A DNA stretch of 52,319 nt from an uncultured beta proteobacterium (GTDB lineage: Bacteria; Pseudomonadota; Gammaproteobacteria; Burkholderiales; Burkholderiaceae): the NCBI GenBank assembly GCA_903935355.1, contig CAIZRK010000039.1:1-52319 (forward strand), read 5' to 3'. Positions 28,760 through 38,537 of this stretch are shown here, piece after piece. Position numbers and translations under genes: made by a program. Within the stretch, counting starts at the first letter, position 1. Every line of letters starts with the position of its first letter. The notes under the pieces were generated by a model. That model worked only from the letters and a program-made list of their open reading frames with translations, was not told where the DNA came from and ran no database searches.

Positions 28760-29110
28760 CTATTTAGACAGGATATGCAGAACAGCTTGGAGCTCATCGC
28801 GTAAGCGAAGTTCACCACGGGCTTCCTCTAGGCGATTTCTGGCACCACTGATCGTAAACCCCTCTTCATACAACAATGCTCGAATCTTACGTATCAGCAC
28901 GACCTCATGATGTTGGTAGTAACGACGGTTACCTCGCCGTTTTTGAGGGCTTAATTGTGAAAATTCTTGCTCCCAATAGCGCAAAACATGGGAACGAACA
29001 CCACATAAATCAGCTACTTCACCAATCGTGAAATAACGCTTAGCTGGTATAGGGGGCAACTGCGAACTGGGCAGTGCCAGTCCAGAATCAAGCGCGGTTT
29101 TCTCGAGCAT
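28760..29110 (-). CDS. MerR family transcriptional regulator
   Basis: A 116-residue MerR-type protein without metal-binding cysteines. The N-terminal winged HTH is [26 protein letters not shown] (about 25-50) with wing [14 protein letters not shown], and the remainder is helical for dimerisation. This gene follows ihfA in betaproteobacteria generally and its targets are unknown to me. I start at the ATG 29108-29110; a TTG at 29117-29119 is also in frame. Its start overlaps the ihfA stop by 23 bases, indicating coupling. Confidence 0.87.
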   Translation of the reverse strand: MLEKTALDSGLALPSSQLPPIPAKRYFTIGEVADLCGVRSHVLRYWEQEFSQLSPQKRRGNRRYYQHHEVVLIRKIRALLYEEGFTISGARNRLEEARGELRLRDELQAVLHILSK

Positions 29111-29411
29111 GTGACTCAACTACATCTTTGAGTTTTTGGCTTGCATGAAAAGTAACTACGCGACGCGCATCAATTGGGATCATTTCACCGGTCTTTGGAT
29201 TGCGTCCTGGCCGAGCAGATTTATTACGTAATTGGAAATTACCAAAACCCGATATTTTGACCTCAACGCCAGACTCTAAAGACTGGCCGATACGATCAAA
29301 GAACGCATCAATCATATCTTTCGCTTCACGCTTATTAAGCCCCACTTGATCAAAGAGCGCTTCAGAAAGCTCATTCTTGGTAACAGTCTCGTTGTTATTT
29401 AATTGACTCAT
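29088..29411 (-). CDS. ihfA: Integration host factor subunit alpha
   Basis: DNA-bending HU/IHF family protein that pairs with IhfB. The beta-arm region [25 protein letters not shown] (about 51-75) contains the arm-tip Pro that intercalates into DNA in the signature RPGRNPKTG. The 107-residue length is slightly longer than the E. coli protein (99) because of an N-terminal NNNETVTK extension. It sits directly downstream of pheT, as in E. coli and most proteobacteria. Confidence 0.95.
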   Translation of the reverse strand: MSQLNNNETVTKNELSEALFDQVGLNKREAKDMIDAFFDRIGQSLESGVEVKISGFGNFQLRNKSARPGRNPKTGEMIPIDARRVVTFHASQKLKDVVESHARENRA

Positions 29412-29471
29412 TGCAGTGCTCTTTCGTAATTCTTTTTATATTTTTGTGTTCTACGTCTACTAATACTAAAC

Positions 29472-31928
29472 CTAGCGCAAGCGCGCTGCGCACTTTTTTT
29501 CTAAGCTCGCTAAAAGTGCACTCATTACAAGATCTATCTGCGCATCTTGCAAGGTTTCTGCAGGGTTTAATAGGCTTATTCTAAAGGCCAAGCTTTTCTC
29601 ATCATTAGCCATGCTACTAGAGCCTGCTTTGGGCTTAAATTCATCGAAGAGTTCAATCTTTTTCACAAAGGACTGCTTACTCGATACCATCGCATCAATC
29701 AGAGACTGAGCTGAGACAGATTGTTTTACTACTACAGCTAAATCCCGTTGCACTGCAGGAAATTTGCTTAATTCTTCTGGAATAGGAAGACCCAAATCCA
29801 AAATAGCCTGTAGATCTAATTCAAATAGTACTGGCGCCTGTGGCAGCTCATAAACCTGTTGTAAACCGGGGTGAAGCTCGCCAATCCAGCCAATGTTGAC
29901 TATGCCTGTTGGAGTAATTAGCTGTATTTGCGCACTACGGCCAGGGTGTAATGCTAGATGACTAGCGGCTTGTGTAGTGAAGTGCAATGGATCTAAGACT
30001 CGTTCTAAATCCCCTTTGACATCAAAAAAGTCTACAGCACGGTTGGGGCTTGCCCACTGTTCAGGCACAAAAGAGCCGTAAGCCAAACCACCAATGTGTT
30101 GAGGCTGAATAAAGCCCCCTAATTGCCCTGCAACATCTAGAGCGCTCGCATCACGCTTAAATACTCTGCCACTCTCAAATAAACGGACACGCCCTGCACC
30201 GCGATTCAGATTGGCTTTGAGATTGGCTAATAAGCCGCCCCAGAGGTTACTACGCATGACGCCATATTGACTGGCAATAGGATTGACTACGCTTATGACA
30301 TCTTTTTCTGTAGCCCCCGCTAAACGCTCTTCACTCTCCAGATCGGTAAAGCCAAAGTTCACTGTCTCTTGGTAGCCCTGTAAAGCCAAACGTTGGCGCA
30401 ATAAATGTACCCCGCGCTTTGCTTCTGGCTTTGCGCTCATCTTGAGCGTAGCAGAAGGTGGCACATCAGGAATATTTTCAAAGCCGTACATACGAGCGAC
30501 TTCTTCAATTAAGTCTTCTTCGATTTCAATATCAAAGCGATAGCTTGGAGGTGTAACGATGAAAGTATCACCCTCTTGTTTAAATTCAAAACCAAGTCGC
30601 TCAAAGACCTCAGTAACAATTTCCTGGCTTAGGGGTATGCCAATCACTTTCATAGTGCGGGCCAAACGCATGCTTACAGGTTTACGCTGCGGCACTGCTA
30701 ATACTTGATCATCTATCGGACCAGCTTGGCCGCCACAAACTTCCACAATCAAGGAAGTTAGATACTCAAGGCAATCGACGGTAGCTTGAGGGTCAACACC
30801 TCGCTCAAAGCGGTGAGATGCATCAGTACTAAAATTAAAGCGACGTCCACGACCAGCAATTGCTACAGGCTGCCAGAAGGCTGCCTCGACATAAATATTC
30901 TTAGTATCGTTGGTCACAGCGCAATGATTGCCACCCATGATTCCAGCTAAGGCTACTGGACCCCGTTGATCGGCAACCACACCTACTTCTAGTATTTTAC
31001 CAGACTGATCTGCCATTATTGGGATCACTGTTTGACCATTTAGGAGCTCAAGACTCTCACCTGCTTTTGCCCAACGAACAGTAATGTCACCCTCTAATTT
31101 ATCAATATCAAATACATGGGTGGGTTGCCCCATCTCTAACATGACGTAGTTTGATAAATCCACTAAAGGAGAAATACTTCTTTGGCCAGCCCGAGCTAAA
31201 CGTTGCACGATCGCATCGGGTGTTTTTGCTTGAGGATTAACGCCACGGATAACTCGACCTGCAAAACGACCGCACAAGTCTGTATTTTCAATAGTGACTT
31301 TGAGCTTATCGGCAATAGATGCACTTACAGGAGACCATTTAGGAGTACGTAAAGTAGTTCTAGTAATCGCTGAAACTTCACGCGCCATGCCGATGAGTGA
31401 CAAACAATCTGCTTTATTGGGTGTTAACTTAATCACAAAGATTTGATCATCTAAATCTAAGTATTTGCGAATGTCTTGGCCAACAGGTGCATCAGCAGGC
31501 AATTCCAAAATACCTTCGTGATCATCACCCAAACCCAGCTCGCGACCAGAGCAAAGCATGCCCTGGCTTTCTACGCCACGAAGCTTGCCTACTTTAATCT
31601 GAAAAGGCTTTCCACCCGCTTCTGCTGGTGGTAAATCGGCACCCACTAAGGCACAAGGAATCTTTATGCCAGCACGGGCATTGGGCGCACCACAAACAAT
31701 TTGCAATTCTTGACCAGTGCCAGCATCAACCTTGCAAACACGCAAACGATCGGCATCGGGATGTTGCTCTGCCGACAAAATTTGGGCAACTACAATCTTA
31801 GTAAAAGCTGGTGCAACGCAATATTGCTCTTCCACTTCAAGACCTGCCATTGTCATTGCATGAGCTAAGGCACTACTATCTAATGGGGGGTTAACGTATT
31901 GACGAAGCCAAGATTCAGAAAATTGCAT
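29472..31928 (-). CDS. pheT: Phenylalanyl-tRNA synthetase beta subunit
   Basis: Large subunit of the alpha2beta2 enzyme, responsible for tRNA-Phe binding and editing of misactivated tyrosine. An N-terminal tRNA-binding OB fold is at about 40-150 (VVAQILSAEQHPDADRLRVCKVD), then B3/B4 editing domain (about 210-395), B5 (about 410-480, SFRFDIEIEEDLIEEVARMYG-like segment), a catalytic-like core and a C-terminal ferredoxin-fold anticodon-binding domain (PAVQRDLAVVVKQ, about 725-818). Length 818 against 795 in E. coli. It follows pheS by 31 bases. Confidence 0.97.
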   Translation of the reverse strand: MQFSESWLRQYVNPPLDSSALAHAMTMAGLEVEEQYCVAPAFTKIVVAQILSAEQHPDADRLRVCKVDAGTGQELQIVCGAPNARAGIKIPCALVGADLPPAEAGGKPFQIKVGKLRGVESQGMLCSGRELGLGDDHEGILELPADAPVGQDIRKYLDLDDQIFVIKLTPNKADCLSLIGMAREVSAITRTTLRTPKWSPVSASIADKLKVTIENTDLCGRFAGRVIRGVNPQAKTPDAIVQRLARAGQRSISPLVDLSNYVMLEMGQPTHVFDIDKLEGDITVRWAKAGESLELLNGQTVIPIMADQSGKILEVGVVADQRGPVALAGIMGGNHCAVTNDTKNIYVEAAFWQPVAIAGRGRRFNFSTDASHRFERGVDPQATVDCLEYLTSLIVEVCGGQAGPIDDQVLAVPQRKPVSMRLARTMKVIGIPLSQEIVTEVFERLGFEFKQEGDTFIVTPPSYRFDIEIEEDLIEEVARMYGFENIPDVPPSATLKMSAKPEAKRGVHLLRQRLALQGYQETVNFGFTDLESEERLAGATEKDVISVVNPIASQYGVMRSNLWGGLLANLKANLNRGAGRVRLFESGRVFKRDASALDVAGQLGGFIQPQHIGGLAYGSFVPEQWASPNRAVDFFDVKGDLERVLDPLHFTTQAASHLALHPGRSAQIQLITPTGIVNIGWIGELHPGLQQVYELPQAPVLFELDLQAILDLGLPIPEELSKFPAVQRDLAVVVKQSVSAQSLIDAMVSSKQSFVKKIELFDEFKPKAGSSSMANDEKSLAFRISLLNPAETLQDAQIDLVMSALLASLEKKCAARLR

Positions 31929-31959
31929 ATGCGCTATCTATTTTAAAGAAGGTTAGCAA

Positions 31960-33006
31960 TTAAGCTGGAAATTGCGCTAAGAAACGAAGATCGTTTTCAA
32001 AAAAGAGGCGTAAATCATCAACGCCATAACGCAACATCGTAAGACGCTCTAAGCCAGAGCCAAATGCAAACCCTGTGTAGCGCTCGGGATCTATGCCCAT
32101 ATTGCGCAATACATTAGGGTGAACCTGACCTGCTCCTGAGATTTCTAACCAACGACCGGCTAACTTGCCACTAACAAAGGCCATATCGATTTCAGCAGAT
32201 GGTTCGGTAAATGGGAAATACGATGGACGAAAACGAACTTGCAATGCATTCGTTTCAAAAAAAGTTCTGAGGAAATCGGTGTACACACCCTTCAGGTCTG
32301 CAAAGGAAACGTTTTGCGCAATCCACAAACCTTCAACCTGATGAAACATTGGTGAATGCGTTGCATCACTGTCCACCCGATAGGTTCTGCCAGGGGCGAT
32401 TACTTTGATTGGTGGCATAAGGTCTAAGTGAGCGTATTTTTTCACATGCTCACTGGCGTAACGTACCTGAATTGGGCTAGTGTGTGTACGCAATAGCAAA
32501 GGCTTTCCACTTGAATCTTGACCATCAATATAAAAGGTGTCCTGCATAGAACGGGCAGGATGATTTTCTGGGCTATTTAATGCCGTGAAATTAAACCAAT
32601 CGGTTTCAATTTCGGGGCCATCAGCCACATCAAAACCAATCGAGCGAAAGATCTCTTCAACCCGCTCCCAAGTACGCATCACTGGATGCAAGCTACCGAC
32701 AGCTTGACCTCGGCCAGGCATGGAAACATCGATCGATTCCGCTGCAAGTCGTTGCAGCAATACAGCATCAGCCAATGCTTGGCGTCGCTCTTGCAGTGCA
32801 TCTTCTACCTGGGTTTTGACTAGATTAATTTGGGCGCCAGCACTCTTGCGTTCATCAGGCGGCATTTTCCCAAGCGCTTTAAGACGCTCAGTGAGAACAC
32901 CTGACTTACCGAGATACTTGGCTTTCGCATCCTCTAGGGCCGCCGAATCAGCGGCCCCGAGGAAATCACGTTTAGCATCCTCGACAATGTGGTCGAGAGA
33001 AACCAT
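31960..33006 (-). CDS. pheS: Phenylalanyl-tRNA synthetase alpha subunit
   Basis: Catalytic subunit of PheRS, class II. The N-terminal coiled-coil arm is at about 1-90. Motif 1 is in [23 protein letters not shown], motif 2 is [18 protein letters not shown] (about 210-227) and motif 3 is [17 protein letters not shown] (about 314-330). Length 348 against 327 in E. coli. It lies between rplT and pheT, as in most gammaproteobacteria and betaproteobacteria. Confidence 0.97.
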   Translation of the reverse strand: MVSLDHIVEDAKRDFLGAADSAALEDAKAKYLGKSGVLTERLKALGKMPPDERKSAGAQINLVKTQVEDALQERRQALADAVLLQRLAAESIDVSMPGRGQAVGSLHPVMRTWERVEEIFRSIGFDVADGPEIETDWFNFTALNSPENHPARSMQDTFYIDGQDSSGKPLLLRTHTSPIQVRYASEHVKKYAHLDLMPPIKVIAPGRTYRVDSDATHSPMFHQVEGLWIAQNVSFADLKGVYTDFLRTFFETNALQVRFRPSYFPFTEPSAEIDMAFVSGKLAGRWLEISGAGQVHPNVLRNMGIDPERYTGFAFGSGLERLTMLRYGVDDLRLFFENDLRFLAQFPA

Positions 33007-33035
33007 TGCAGCTTAGTTTTTAAATGAACTAAGAA

Positions 33036-33401
33036 TTAAGCTGCAGCGCTTACTACGGACTTAATCCGAGTAACCAAAGCAGCAAAAGCTACTTTGTCAG
33101 CAATGGCCATATCAGAAAGCACCTTACGATCGAGATCGATTGAGGCTTTCTTCATCCCATTCATGAATACGCTATAGGTCATGTCATGCTGACGAACTGC
33201 CGCATTGATACGCGCAATCCATAAAGCACGAAATACCCGTTTCTTATTGCGACGGTCGCGATACGCATATTGACCAGCGCGCATAACTGCTTGCTTAGCA
33301 ATACGGAATACGTTTTTACGACGTCCACGATAGCCTGATGCAGCATCGGTGACTTTCTTATGACGGGCTCTTGCTGTAACCCCACGTTTGACTCTTGGCA
33401 T
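33036..33401 (-). CDS. rplT: 50S ribosomal protein L20
   Basis: Early-assembly 23S rRNA-binding protein; in E. coli it also represses the infC-rpmI-rplT mRNA. The N-terminus [16 protein letters not shown] and the segment [20 protein letters not shown] are the long basic helix, and the C-terminal globular domain (about 60-121) carries the usual [12 protein letters not shown] motif. Length 121 (E. coli 118). It lies 25 bases after rpmI. Confidence 0.98.
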   Translation of the reverse strand: MPRVKRGVTARARHKKVTDAASGYRGRRKNVFRIAKQAVMRAGQYAYRDRRNKKRVFRALWIARINAAVRQHDMTYSVFMNGMKKASIDLDRKVLSDMAIADKVAFAALVTRIKSVVSAAA

Positions 33402-33426
33402 TGAATTCTCCTAATTTAGTCTGAGG

Positions 33427-33624
33427 TTAAGCGTAAGGAAGCATGGAGCGAACAGACTTAACATCTGCCTTCGCAACTTCAGTAGTACCACGCAATTGAC
33501 GCTTACTCTTTGTGGTTTTCTTGGTGAGGATATGGCGTTTGAAAGCCTGACCTCGTTTGATCGTTCCGCCTGCGCGAACCGTAAAGCGCTTTTTGGCGCT
33601 ACTCTTGCTCTTCATCTTGGGCAT
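33427..33624 (-). CDS. rpmI: 50S ribosomal protein L35
   Basis: Small basic ribosomal protein. The start [14 protein letters not shown] is universal for the family, so the ATG at 33622-33624 is used rather than an in-frame ATG five codons earlier; this gives 65 residues, the usual length. It follows a 161-base leader after infC that can fold into hairpins, and it precedes rplT. Confidence 0.97.
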   Translation of the reverse strand: MPKMKSKSSAKKRFTVRAGGTIKRGQAFKRHILTKKTTKSKRQLRGTTEVAKADVKSVRSMLPYA

Positions 33625-33785
33625 AAAGCACCCCTTCAATTACTTGCGCTATGTAGGTGGTAACCGACGGTTACGCTTCCTGTACCTAAAAGCACTTTTA
33701 ACTACCAGAGTCCTTAGTCATTCACTAGAAACTCCTCGCTACTTAAACAACAAACCCAATCTTTAGAATCGGCTTGTTCTGTTTA
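33625..33785 (-). promoter_or_regulatory. infC-rpmI intercistronic leader with two hairpins
   Basis: A 161-base spacer in an otherwise tight operon. In the mRNA direction there is a stem-loop of about 11 pairs with mismatches (33749-33778, arms AACAAGCC and GGGTTTGTT, loop TAAA) soon after the infC stop. A perfect GTAACC-GTC-GGTTAC hairpin (33660-33674) lies 36 bases before the rpmI start. In E. coli, L20 controls this junction by binding mRNA; the same job here is inferred from place and folding. Confidence 0.5.
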
Positions 33786-34310
33786 TTACTTTGCCTTACG
33801 AATGGGGGCCAATACCATCACCATCTGGCGGCCTTCCATTTTTGGAAACTGTTCAACTTGGCCATGCTCTTGCAAATCCAACTTCAAACGTTCCAACATT
33901 CTGACTCCGATTTCTTGATGGGCCATTTCACGACCCCGAAACCGCAGCGTAATCTTTGTTTTATCCCCATCTTCTAAAAAGCGGACCAGATTGCGTAGCT
34001 TTACACCATAGTCACCATCATCTGTGCCAGGACGGAATTTTACTTCCTTGACCTGAATCACTTTTTGCTTAAGCTTAGCTTCATGCAAACGTTTGGCTTC
34101 TTGGTACTTGAATTTGCCAAAGTCCATCACTCGGACTACTGGTGGCACAGCTGTCGGAGCAATTTCAACCAAATCGGTTTCTTTCTCTTCTGCTAAAGCC
34201 AGGGCTTCACTCAACTTAACAACACCGATGGGCTCACCATCCATTCCAATCAGACGCACTTCAGGAGCAGTAATTTCCCGGTTAATGCGCTGCGATTTAT
34301 CAGTAGCGAT
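33786..34310 (-). CDS. infC: Translation initiation factor IF-3, ATC start
   Basis: Binds the 30S subunit, prevents 50S joining and proofreads start codons. The coding frame extends upstream of the first GTG (34259) through EITAPE to an ATC at 34308-34310, which gives [22 protein letters not shown], the N-terminus usual in Burkholderiales; no ATG, GTG or TTG is available there. An AAGGA Shine-Dalgarno lies 8 bases before it. The total is 174 residues (E. coli 180). [17 protein letters not shown] starts the C-terminal domain. The rare start is used in the family for autogenous control. Confidence 0.95.
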   Translation of the reverse strand: MATDKSQRINREITAPEVRLIGMDGEPIGVVKLSEALALAEEKETDLVEIAPTAVPPVVRVMDFGKFKYQEAKRLHEAKLKQKVIQVKEVKFRPGTDDGDYGVKLRNLVRFLEDGDKTKITLRFRGREMAHQEIGVRMLERLKLDLQEHGQVEQFPKMEGRQMVMVLAPIRKAK

Positions 34311-34318
34311 CTTGCAAT

Positions 34319-34323
34319 TCCTT
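34319..34323 (-). promoter_or_regulatory. Shine-Dalgarno that decides the infC start
   Basis: AAGGA (minus strand) followed by 8 bases and then ATC. It supports initiation at the non-AUG-like codon ATC rather than at the downstream GTG, which has no such sequence before it. Confidence 0.75.
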
Positions 34324-34352
34324 ATAAAAAAACAATAAAAACCATTCCACCC

Positions 34353-36275
34353 CTAGCTAGGCTCGGGTCCGACTTTCTGGGATATATCCTGCTGGAGTCG
34401 GGCAACGAAAGCATCAAGAGGCATTACACCTAAATCGATTCCGCCACGGGCACGAACGGCCACCGTATTACTTTGGGCTTCTTTATCACCAATAACTAGC
34501 AAAAATGGGAGCTTTTGTAATGCGTGCTCGCGTATTTTATACGTTATTTTCTCATTTCGCAAATCACATTCGACTCTAAACCCTTGTTTTTTCAGCAATT
34601 GCTGCAGTTGTTGTGCATATGCAGCAGAATTTTCAGAGATAGTGAGGATCGCAACCTGAGTGGGTGCTAGCCAAACTGGCATATTTCCAGCATGATTTTC
34701 GATCAAAATGCCAATAAAACGCTCTAAAGAACCCACAATAGCCCGATGGAGCATTACTGGAGTCTTACGGGTATTGTCTTGGGCAACGTATTGCGCGCCT
34801 AAACGCTCTGGCATTGAGAAATCCACCTGAATAGTGCCGCACTGCCAAGTACGACCAATGGAGTCTTTAAGGTGATATTCGATCTTTGGACCATAAAAAG
34901 CACCCTCACCTGGTAATTCTTCCCATTCTTGGCCAGAAGCAGTTAAAGCACCACGCAAAGCAGCTTCAGCCTTATCCCAAATCGCATCATCTCCAACACG
35001 CTTAGTTGGGCGAAGCGCCAATTTCACAGCTACCCCATTAAAACCAAAGTCTTGATAGACATTTCGAACCGCTTTATCAAAAGCAGCGACTTCCGCCTGA
35101 ATCTGATCTTCAGTACAAAAGATATGGCCATCGTCTTGGGTAAAGCCACGCACACGCATTAAGCCATGCAAAGCGCCCGATGGCTCATTGCGATGACATT
35201 GACCAAACTCGCCGTAACGTAATGGCAATTCACGATAACTATGCAAACCAGAATTAAAGATCTGTACATGGCCTGGGCAGTTCATCGGCTTTAATGCATA
35301 AGCGCGATTCTCTGATTCAGTTGTGAACATATTTTCTTTGTAGTTATCCCAGTGACCGGATTTTTCCCAAAGACCGCGATCCAAAATCTGTGGTGCTTTT
35401 ACTTCCTGATAGCCTTCGTTGTGATAAACGCGGCGCATGTATTGCTCAACCTCTTGCCAAATTGACCAACCCTTTGGGTGCCAAAAGATTAAGCCTGGAG
35501 CTTCTGCTTGAAAATGAAATAAGTCCAATAATTTGCCAAGGCGACGGTGGTCGCGTTTCTCAGCCTCTTCGAGCATATGTAAATGCGCATCTTGATCTTC
35601 TTTTTTCAACCAAGCAGTACCGTAAATCCGTTGCAACATCTCATTCTTGCTGTCGCCACGCCAATATGCCCCAGCTACGCTCAAAAGCTTAAAGACCTTG
35701 AGCTTGCCAGTCGATGGCACATGGGGGCCGCGGCATAAATCCGTGAACTTACCTTCGGCATATAAAGAAACATCTTCACCTTGCGGAATGCTAGCAATAA
35801 TTTGTGCTTTGTAGTGCTCACCTTGATCTTTAAAGAACTTCACAGCCTCATCACGTGGCATGACTGTTCTCACAACTAGCTCATCCTTCTTGGCAAGCTC
35901 AGTCATTTTCTTTTCGAGCGCGACCAAATCCTCTGGTGTGAATGGACGATGAAAAGAAAAGTCGTAGTAAAACCCATTTTCAATGACGGGGCCAATAGTG
36001 ACCTGCGCCTCTGGGAAGAGTTCTTTAACAGCATAAGCCAGTAAGTGCGCTGTGGAGTGACGTACGATCTCGAGAGCTTCAGGGCTTTTCTCAGTAATGA
36101 TCGCCAATTGACTGTCTTTATCAATCACAAAGCTGGCATCGACCATCTTGCCATCGACAATGCCGCCTAATGCAGCTTTCGCAAGACCGCTACCGATACT
36201 TTGCGCAACATCAATGACGCGCACGGGAGCATCAAACTCTCGTTTTGATCCATCGGGAAGAGTAACTACAGGCAT
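34353..36275 (-). CDS. thrS: Threonyl-tRNA synthetase
   Basis: Class II enzyme for tRNA-Thr. I choose the ATG at 36273-36275 ([14 protein letters not shown]), with GGAG five bases upstream and the universal N-terminus; an in-frame ATG 18 codons earlier is rejected. This gives 640 residues (E. coli 642). The TGS domain is about 1-63, the editing SAD domain has [16 protein letters not shown], and the catalytic core has the zinc cysteine in PMNCPGH and motif 2 [10 protein letters not shown]. The anticodon-binding domain follows from about residue 535. First gene of thrS-infC-rpmI-rplT. Confidence 0.97.
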   Translation of the reverse strand: MPVVTLPDGSKREFDAPVRVIDVAQSIGSGLAKAALGGIVDGKMVDASFVIDKDSQLAIITEKSPEALEIVRHSTAHLLAYAVKELFPEAQVTIGPVIENGFYYDFSFHRPFTPEDLVALEKKMTELAKKDELVVRTVMPRDEAVKFFKDQGEHYKAQIIASIPQGEDVSLYAEGKFTDLCRGPHVPSTGKLKVFKLLSVAGAYWRGDSKNEMLQRIYGTAWLKKEDQDAHLHMLEEAEKRDHRRLGKLLDLFHFQAEAPGLIFWHPKGWSIWQEVEQYMRRVYHNEGYQEVKAPQILDRGLWEKSGHWDNYKENMFTTESENRAYALKPMNCPGHVQIFNSGLHSYRELPLRYGEFGQCHRNEPSGALHGLMRVRGFTQDDGHIFCTEDQIQAEVAAFDKAVRNVYQDFGFNGVAVKLALRPTKRVGDDAIWDKAEAALRGALTASGQEWEELPGEGAFYGPKIEYHLKDSIGRTWQCGTIQVDFSMPERLGAQYVAQDNTRKTPVMLHRAIVGSLERFIGILIENHAGNMPVWLAPTQVAILTISENSAAYAQQLQQLLKKQGFRVECDLRNEKITYKIREHALQKLPFLLVIGDKEAQSNTVAVRARGGIDLGVMPLDAFVARLQQDISQKVGPEPS

Positions 36276-36331
36276 GTCTGCTCCATCATATTTATCTACA
36301 GTATTTATTTCTTTACTACCTGTCATCAACT

Positions 36332-36368
36332 AAAAAGAAAGCGCGGCAGCTTTTAGGCATCCGCGCTC
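36332..36368 (-). terminator. Terminator between tRNA-Val and thrS
   Basis: On the minus strand AGCGCGG and CCGCGCT form a 7-bp GC-rich stem with a 14-base loop, followed by TTCTTTTT. It would stop transcription from relA/tRNA-Val before thrS, so thrS should have its own promoter downstream. Confidence 0.75.
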
Positions 36369-36386
36369 TTTTGGGTCTTTATTCGT

Positions 36387-36463
36387 TGGTAGGCTCGATT
36401 GGACTCGAACCAACGACCCCCACCATGTCAAGGTGGTGCTCTAACCAGCTGAGCTACGAGCCT
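36387..36463 (-). tRNA. valV: tRNA-Val (GAC anticodon)
   Basis: 77 nt with encoded CCA. Acceptor AGGCTCG/CGAGCCT, anticodon stem CCACC/GGTGG around TTGACAT giving GAC, T-arm GTTGGTTCGAGTCCAAT. It lies 19 bases after the relA stop, possibly processed from the relA transcript. The gene symbol follows common usage for this anticodon. Confidence 0.96.
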
Positions 36464-36482
36464 ATTTAAGCCCTTAAGTTTA

Positions 36483-38504
36483 TCACCGGCGCCGCACTTG
36501 GGTCACCCCTTTGACCTCTTCTAGGCTATTTTGTACTAATCGCAGTGCTTCTGAGTCTTTAATTTCAACGGTTAAGAGTATTTGGGCTAGCCCTTTCTTG
36601 ACAGACTTCCGTAAGTCAATGACATGAACACCTTGTCTTGTCAGAATCTCAAATAGCTCACGCATTAACTCTGGACGATCCAATCCAGTGACGGCTAAAT
36701 CTGCCGGGAATACCCGTTTTGCATCACTCGTAGGCAAAGCTTCTGTAGAGATTGCATTCCATTCAGTCTGAATCACCCGCTCTGGCGCCCTTTCTAAAAG
36801 AGCGCGAAAGGTTTTGCATGACCTTCTATGAATCGATACCCCTCGCCCTTGCGTAATAAAACCGGCAATAGCATCAGGAGGCACAGGCCGGCAACAACGG
36901 GCTAGTTGCGTCAGTAAAGAATCTACCCCCACTACCAAGACATCGCTAGCTTGACCTTGCTTACGACTGCTTTGTCTAAGAATAATTTCAGGGGTAGCAG
37001 GAGCTACTTTAGTATCTGCTTTTTGCTCTGCCTTTGTTTCAGGCTTTGCATGTAATGAGGTCTCCTCATCATCAAGCGCATTAAACCAAGATCGCACTCG
37101 CGTACGAGCCCTTTGGGATCTGAGGTAATTACGGTCAGGGCTAATCCAATCGCGCGAAGGTCCACCATGCTTCACAGCGATGATATCCACAGTTTGACCA
37201 TTTTGTAATGGGGTATCTAAGGGAACCATGGCGCCATCTAGCTTCGCACCTCTGCAGCGATGACCTAAATCAGTATGAACTGCATATGCAAAATCAATTG
37301 GGGAGGAGCCCTTCTCTAAAGAAATCACCTTCCCCAGTGGAGTAAGCACATAAATATGATCATCAATTTCATGATGTTTAAGCTGCTCCCATGCATCTTC
37401 CTTCCAAGAGATTAGTTGCCTTGCCCAAGCAATCTGGCGCTCATAAGCTAGCGCAGCGCTATGAGTACCAGCTTGATGTGCTGGATTGAGATTTACATTG
37501 CTATTGGCATTTTTAGGTGGGGTAGCAGCACCTACATAAGCTCCCTCTTTGTACCGCCAATGCGCAGCTAAACCATATTCTGCTTGTTGGTGCATTTCTT
37601 GAGTACGTACCTGTATCTCAAAGGCAGCACCGTTTTCATCCATGACAACAGTATGCAGTGATTGATAGCCGTTCGGTTTTGGCCTGGCAATGTAATCATC
37701 AAACTCTCGGGGCACTGGCTGCCAAAGGTGATGAACCAGACCTAAGGTGGCATAACAAGATTTTAGGTCTGGCACGAGCACTCGAAAAGCTCTCACGTCA
37801 TACAGGTTAGCAAAATCTAGCGACTTGCCTTGCATCTTTTTCCAGATGCTGTAGATATGCTTTGGTCGCCCTTGAACTTCGCTAACAATATGGGCGGCGC
37901 TTAACTCTTCTTTCAGGCGCAAAACAATTTGCTCAATAAAGGATTCACGCTCAATGCGCTTGCCATCGAGCATTTTGGCAATCTCGCGATAGAGATCAGG
38001 AGAGAGCACCCTAAATGCTAAATCTTCCATTTCCCATTTCATTTGCCAAATACCTAGACGATTGGCTAAAGAGGCATCAATATTCAGAATCTCTTGGGCC
38101 CATGCATGAGGCATCTCTATTTTTTCGTGGGTAATCCATCTCAGGGTCTGCAAACGAGAGGCTAGATAAATGAGAACTACGCGTAAATCATCTCCAAACG
38201 CTAGGAGCATTTTGCGTAGCATCTCTTCTTGCCCAGAAATACTTTTACCACCATCATCACGCACTAACTTTGCTTGGGCTTGGCGCAATCCACGATAACC
38301 AATTAGCAGTTTTGCTGGCTCTTCGCCAATCAGCTTAATAAGTGCTTCTTTGCCATGCGTGCGCGCAATATTACTAGCAGCCGTCAAGCTCGCCTCATCA
38401 AGATGAAGATCTTGCAGTATTTGGAGAACACCAGCAGCGTGCTCTTCTGCTGGCTCCCCATACCAACCGTCAACTATTTTGTGGTTCTCAGGAGGGGTTG
38501 TCAT
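36483..38504 (-). CDS. relA: RelA, (p)ppGpp synthetase of the stringent response
   Basis: Ribosome-associated synthetase that makes (p)ppGpp when uncharged tRNA accumulates. Length 673. The N-terminal pseudo-hydrolase part (about 20-175) lacks the HD metal pair needed for hydrolysis. The synthetase domain has FANLYDVRAFRVLVPD (231-246) and the acidic EFDD motif (267-270) typical of monofunctional RelA, then YIARPKPNGYQSLHT. TGS (about 380-440, HIYVLTPLGKVISL), a zinc-finger-like segment (ARCCRPVPPDAI) and a C-terminal ACT domain follow. It is 33 bases downstream of the CDF-hydrolase fusion gene and may be co-transcribed with it. Confidence 0.94.
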   Translation of the reverse strand: MTTPPENHKIVDGWYGEPAEEHAAGVLQILQDLHLDEASLTAASNIARTHGKEALIKLIGEEPAKLLIGYRGLRQAQAKLVRDDGGKSISGQEEMLRKMLLAFGDDLRVVLIYLASRLQTLRWITHEKIEMPHAWAQEILNIDASLANRLGIWQMKWEMEDLAFRVLSPDLYREIAKMLDGKRIERESFIEQIVLRLKEELSAAHIVSEVQGRPKHIYSIWKKMQGKSLDFANLYDVRAFRVLVPDLKSCYATLGLVHHLWQPVPREFDDYIARPKPNGYQSLHTVVMDENGAAFEIQVRTQEMHQQAEYGLAAHWRYKEGAYVGAATPPKNANSNVNLNPAHQAGTHSAALAYERQIAWARQLISWKEDAWEQLKHHEIDDHIYVLTPLGKVISLEKGSSPIDFAYAVHTDLGHRCRGAKLDGAMVPLDTPLQNGQTVDIIAVKHGGPSRDWISPDRNYLRSQRARTRVRSWFNALDDEETSLHAKPETKAEQKADTKVAPATPEIILRQSSRKQGQASDVLVVGVDSLLTQLARCCRPVPPDAIAGFITQGRGVSIHRRSCKTFRALLERAPERVIQTEWNAISTEALPTSDAKRVFPADLAVTGLDRPELMRELFEILTRQGVHVIDLRKSVKKGLAQILLTVEIKDSEALRLVQNSLEEVKGVTQVRRR

Positions 38505-38537
38505 TGATAGCTCGTTTAAACAAGCAGTTAATAGGAC

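Noticed and set aside
36276-36329. Earlier ATG for thrS
   Set aside because: It adds 18 residues not found in the family; the ATG at 36275 has a good ribosome site and the universal [10 protein letters not shown] start.
36483-38504. Bifunctional SpoT/Rel rather than RelA
   Set aside because: The HD metal motif for hydrolysis is absent and the synthetase motif is EFDD, as in monofunctional RelA.
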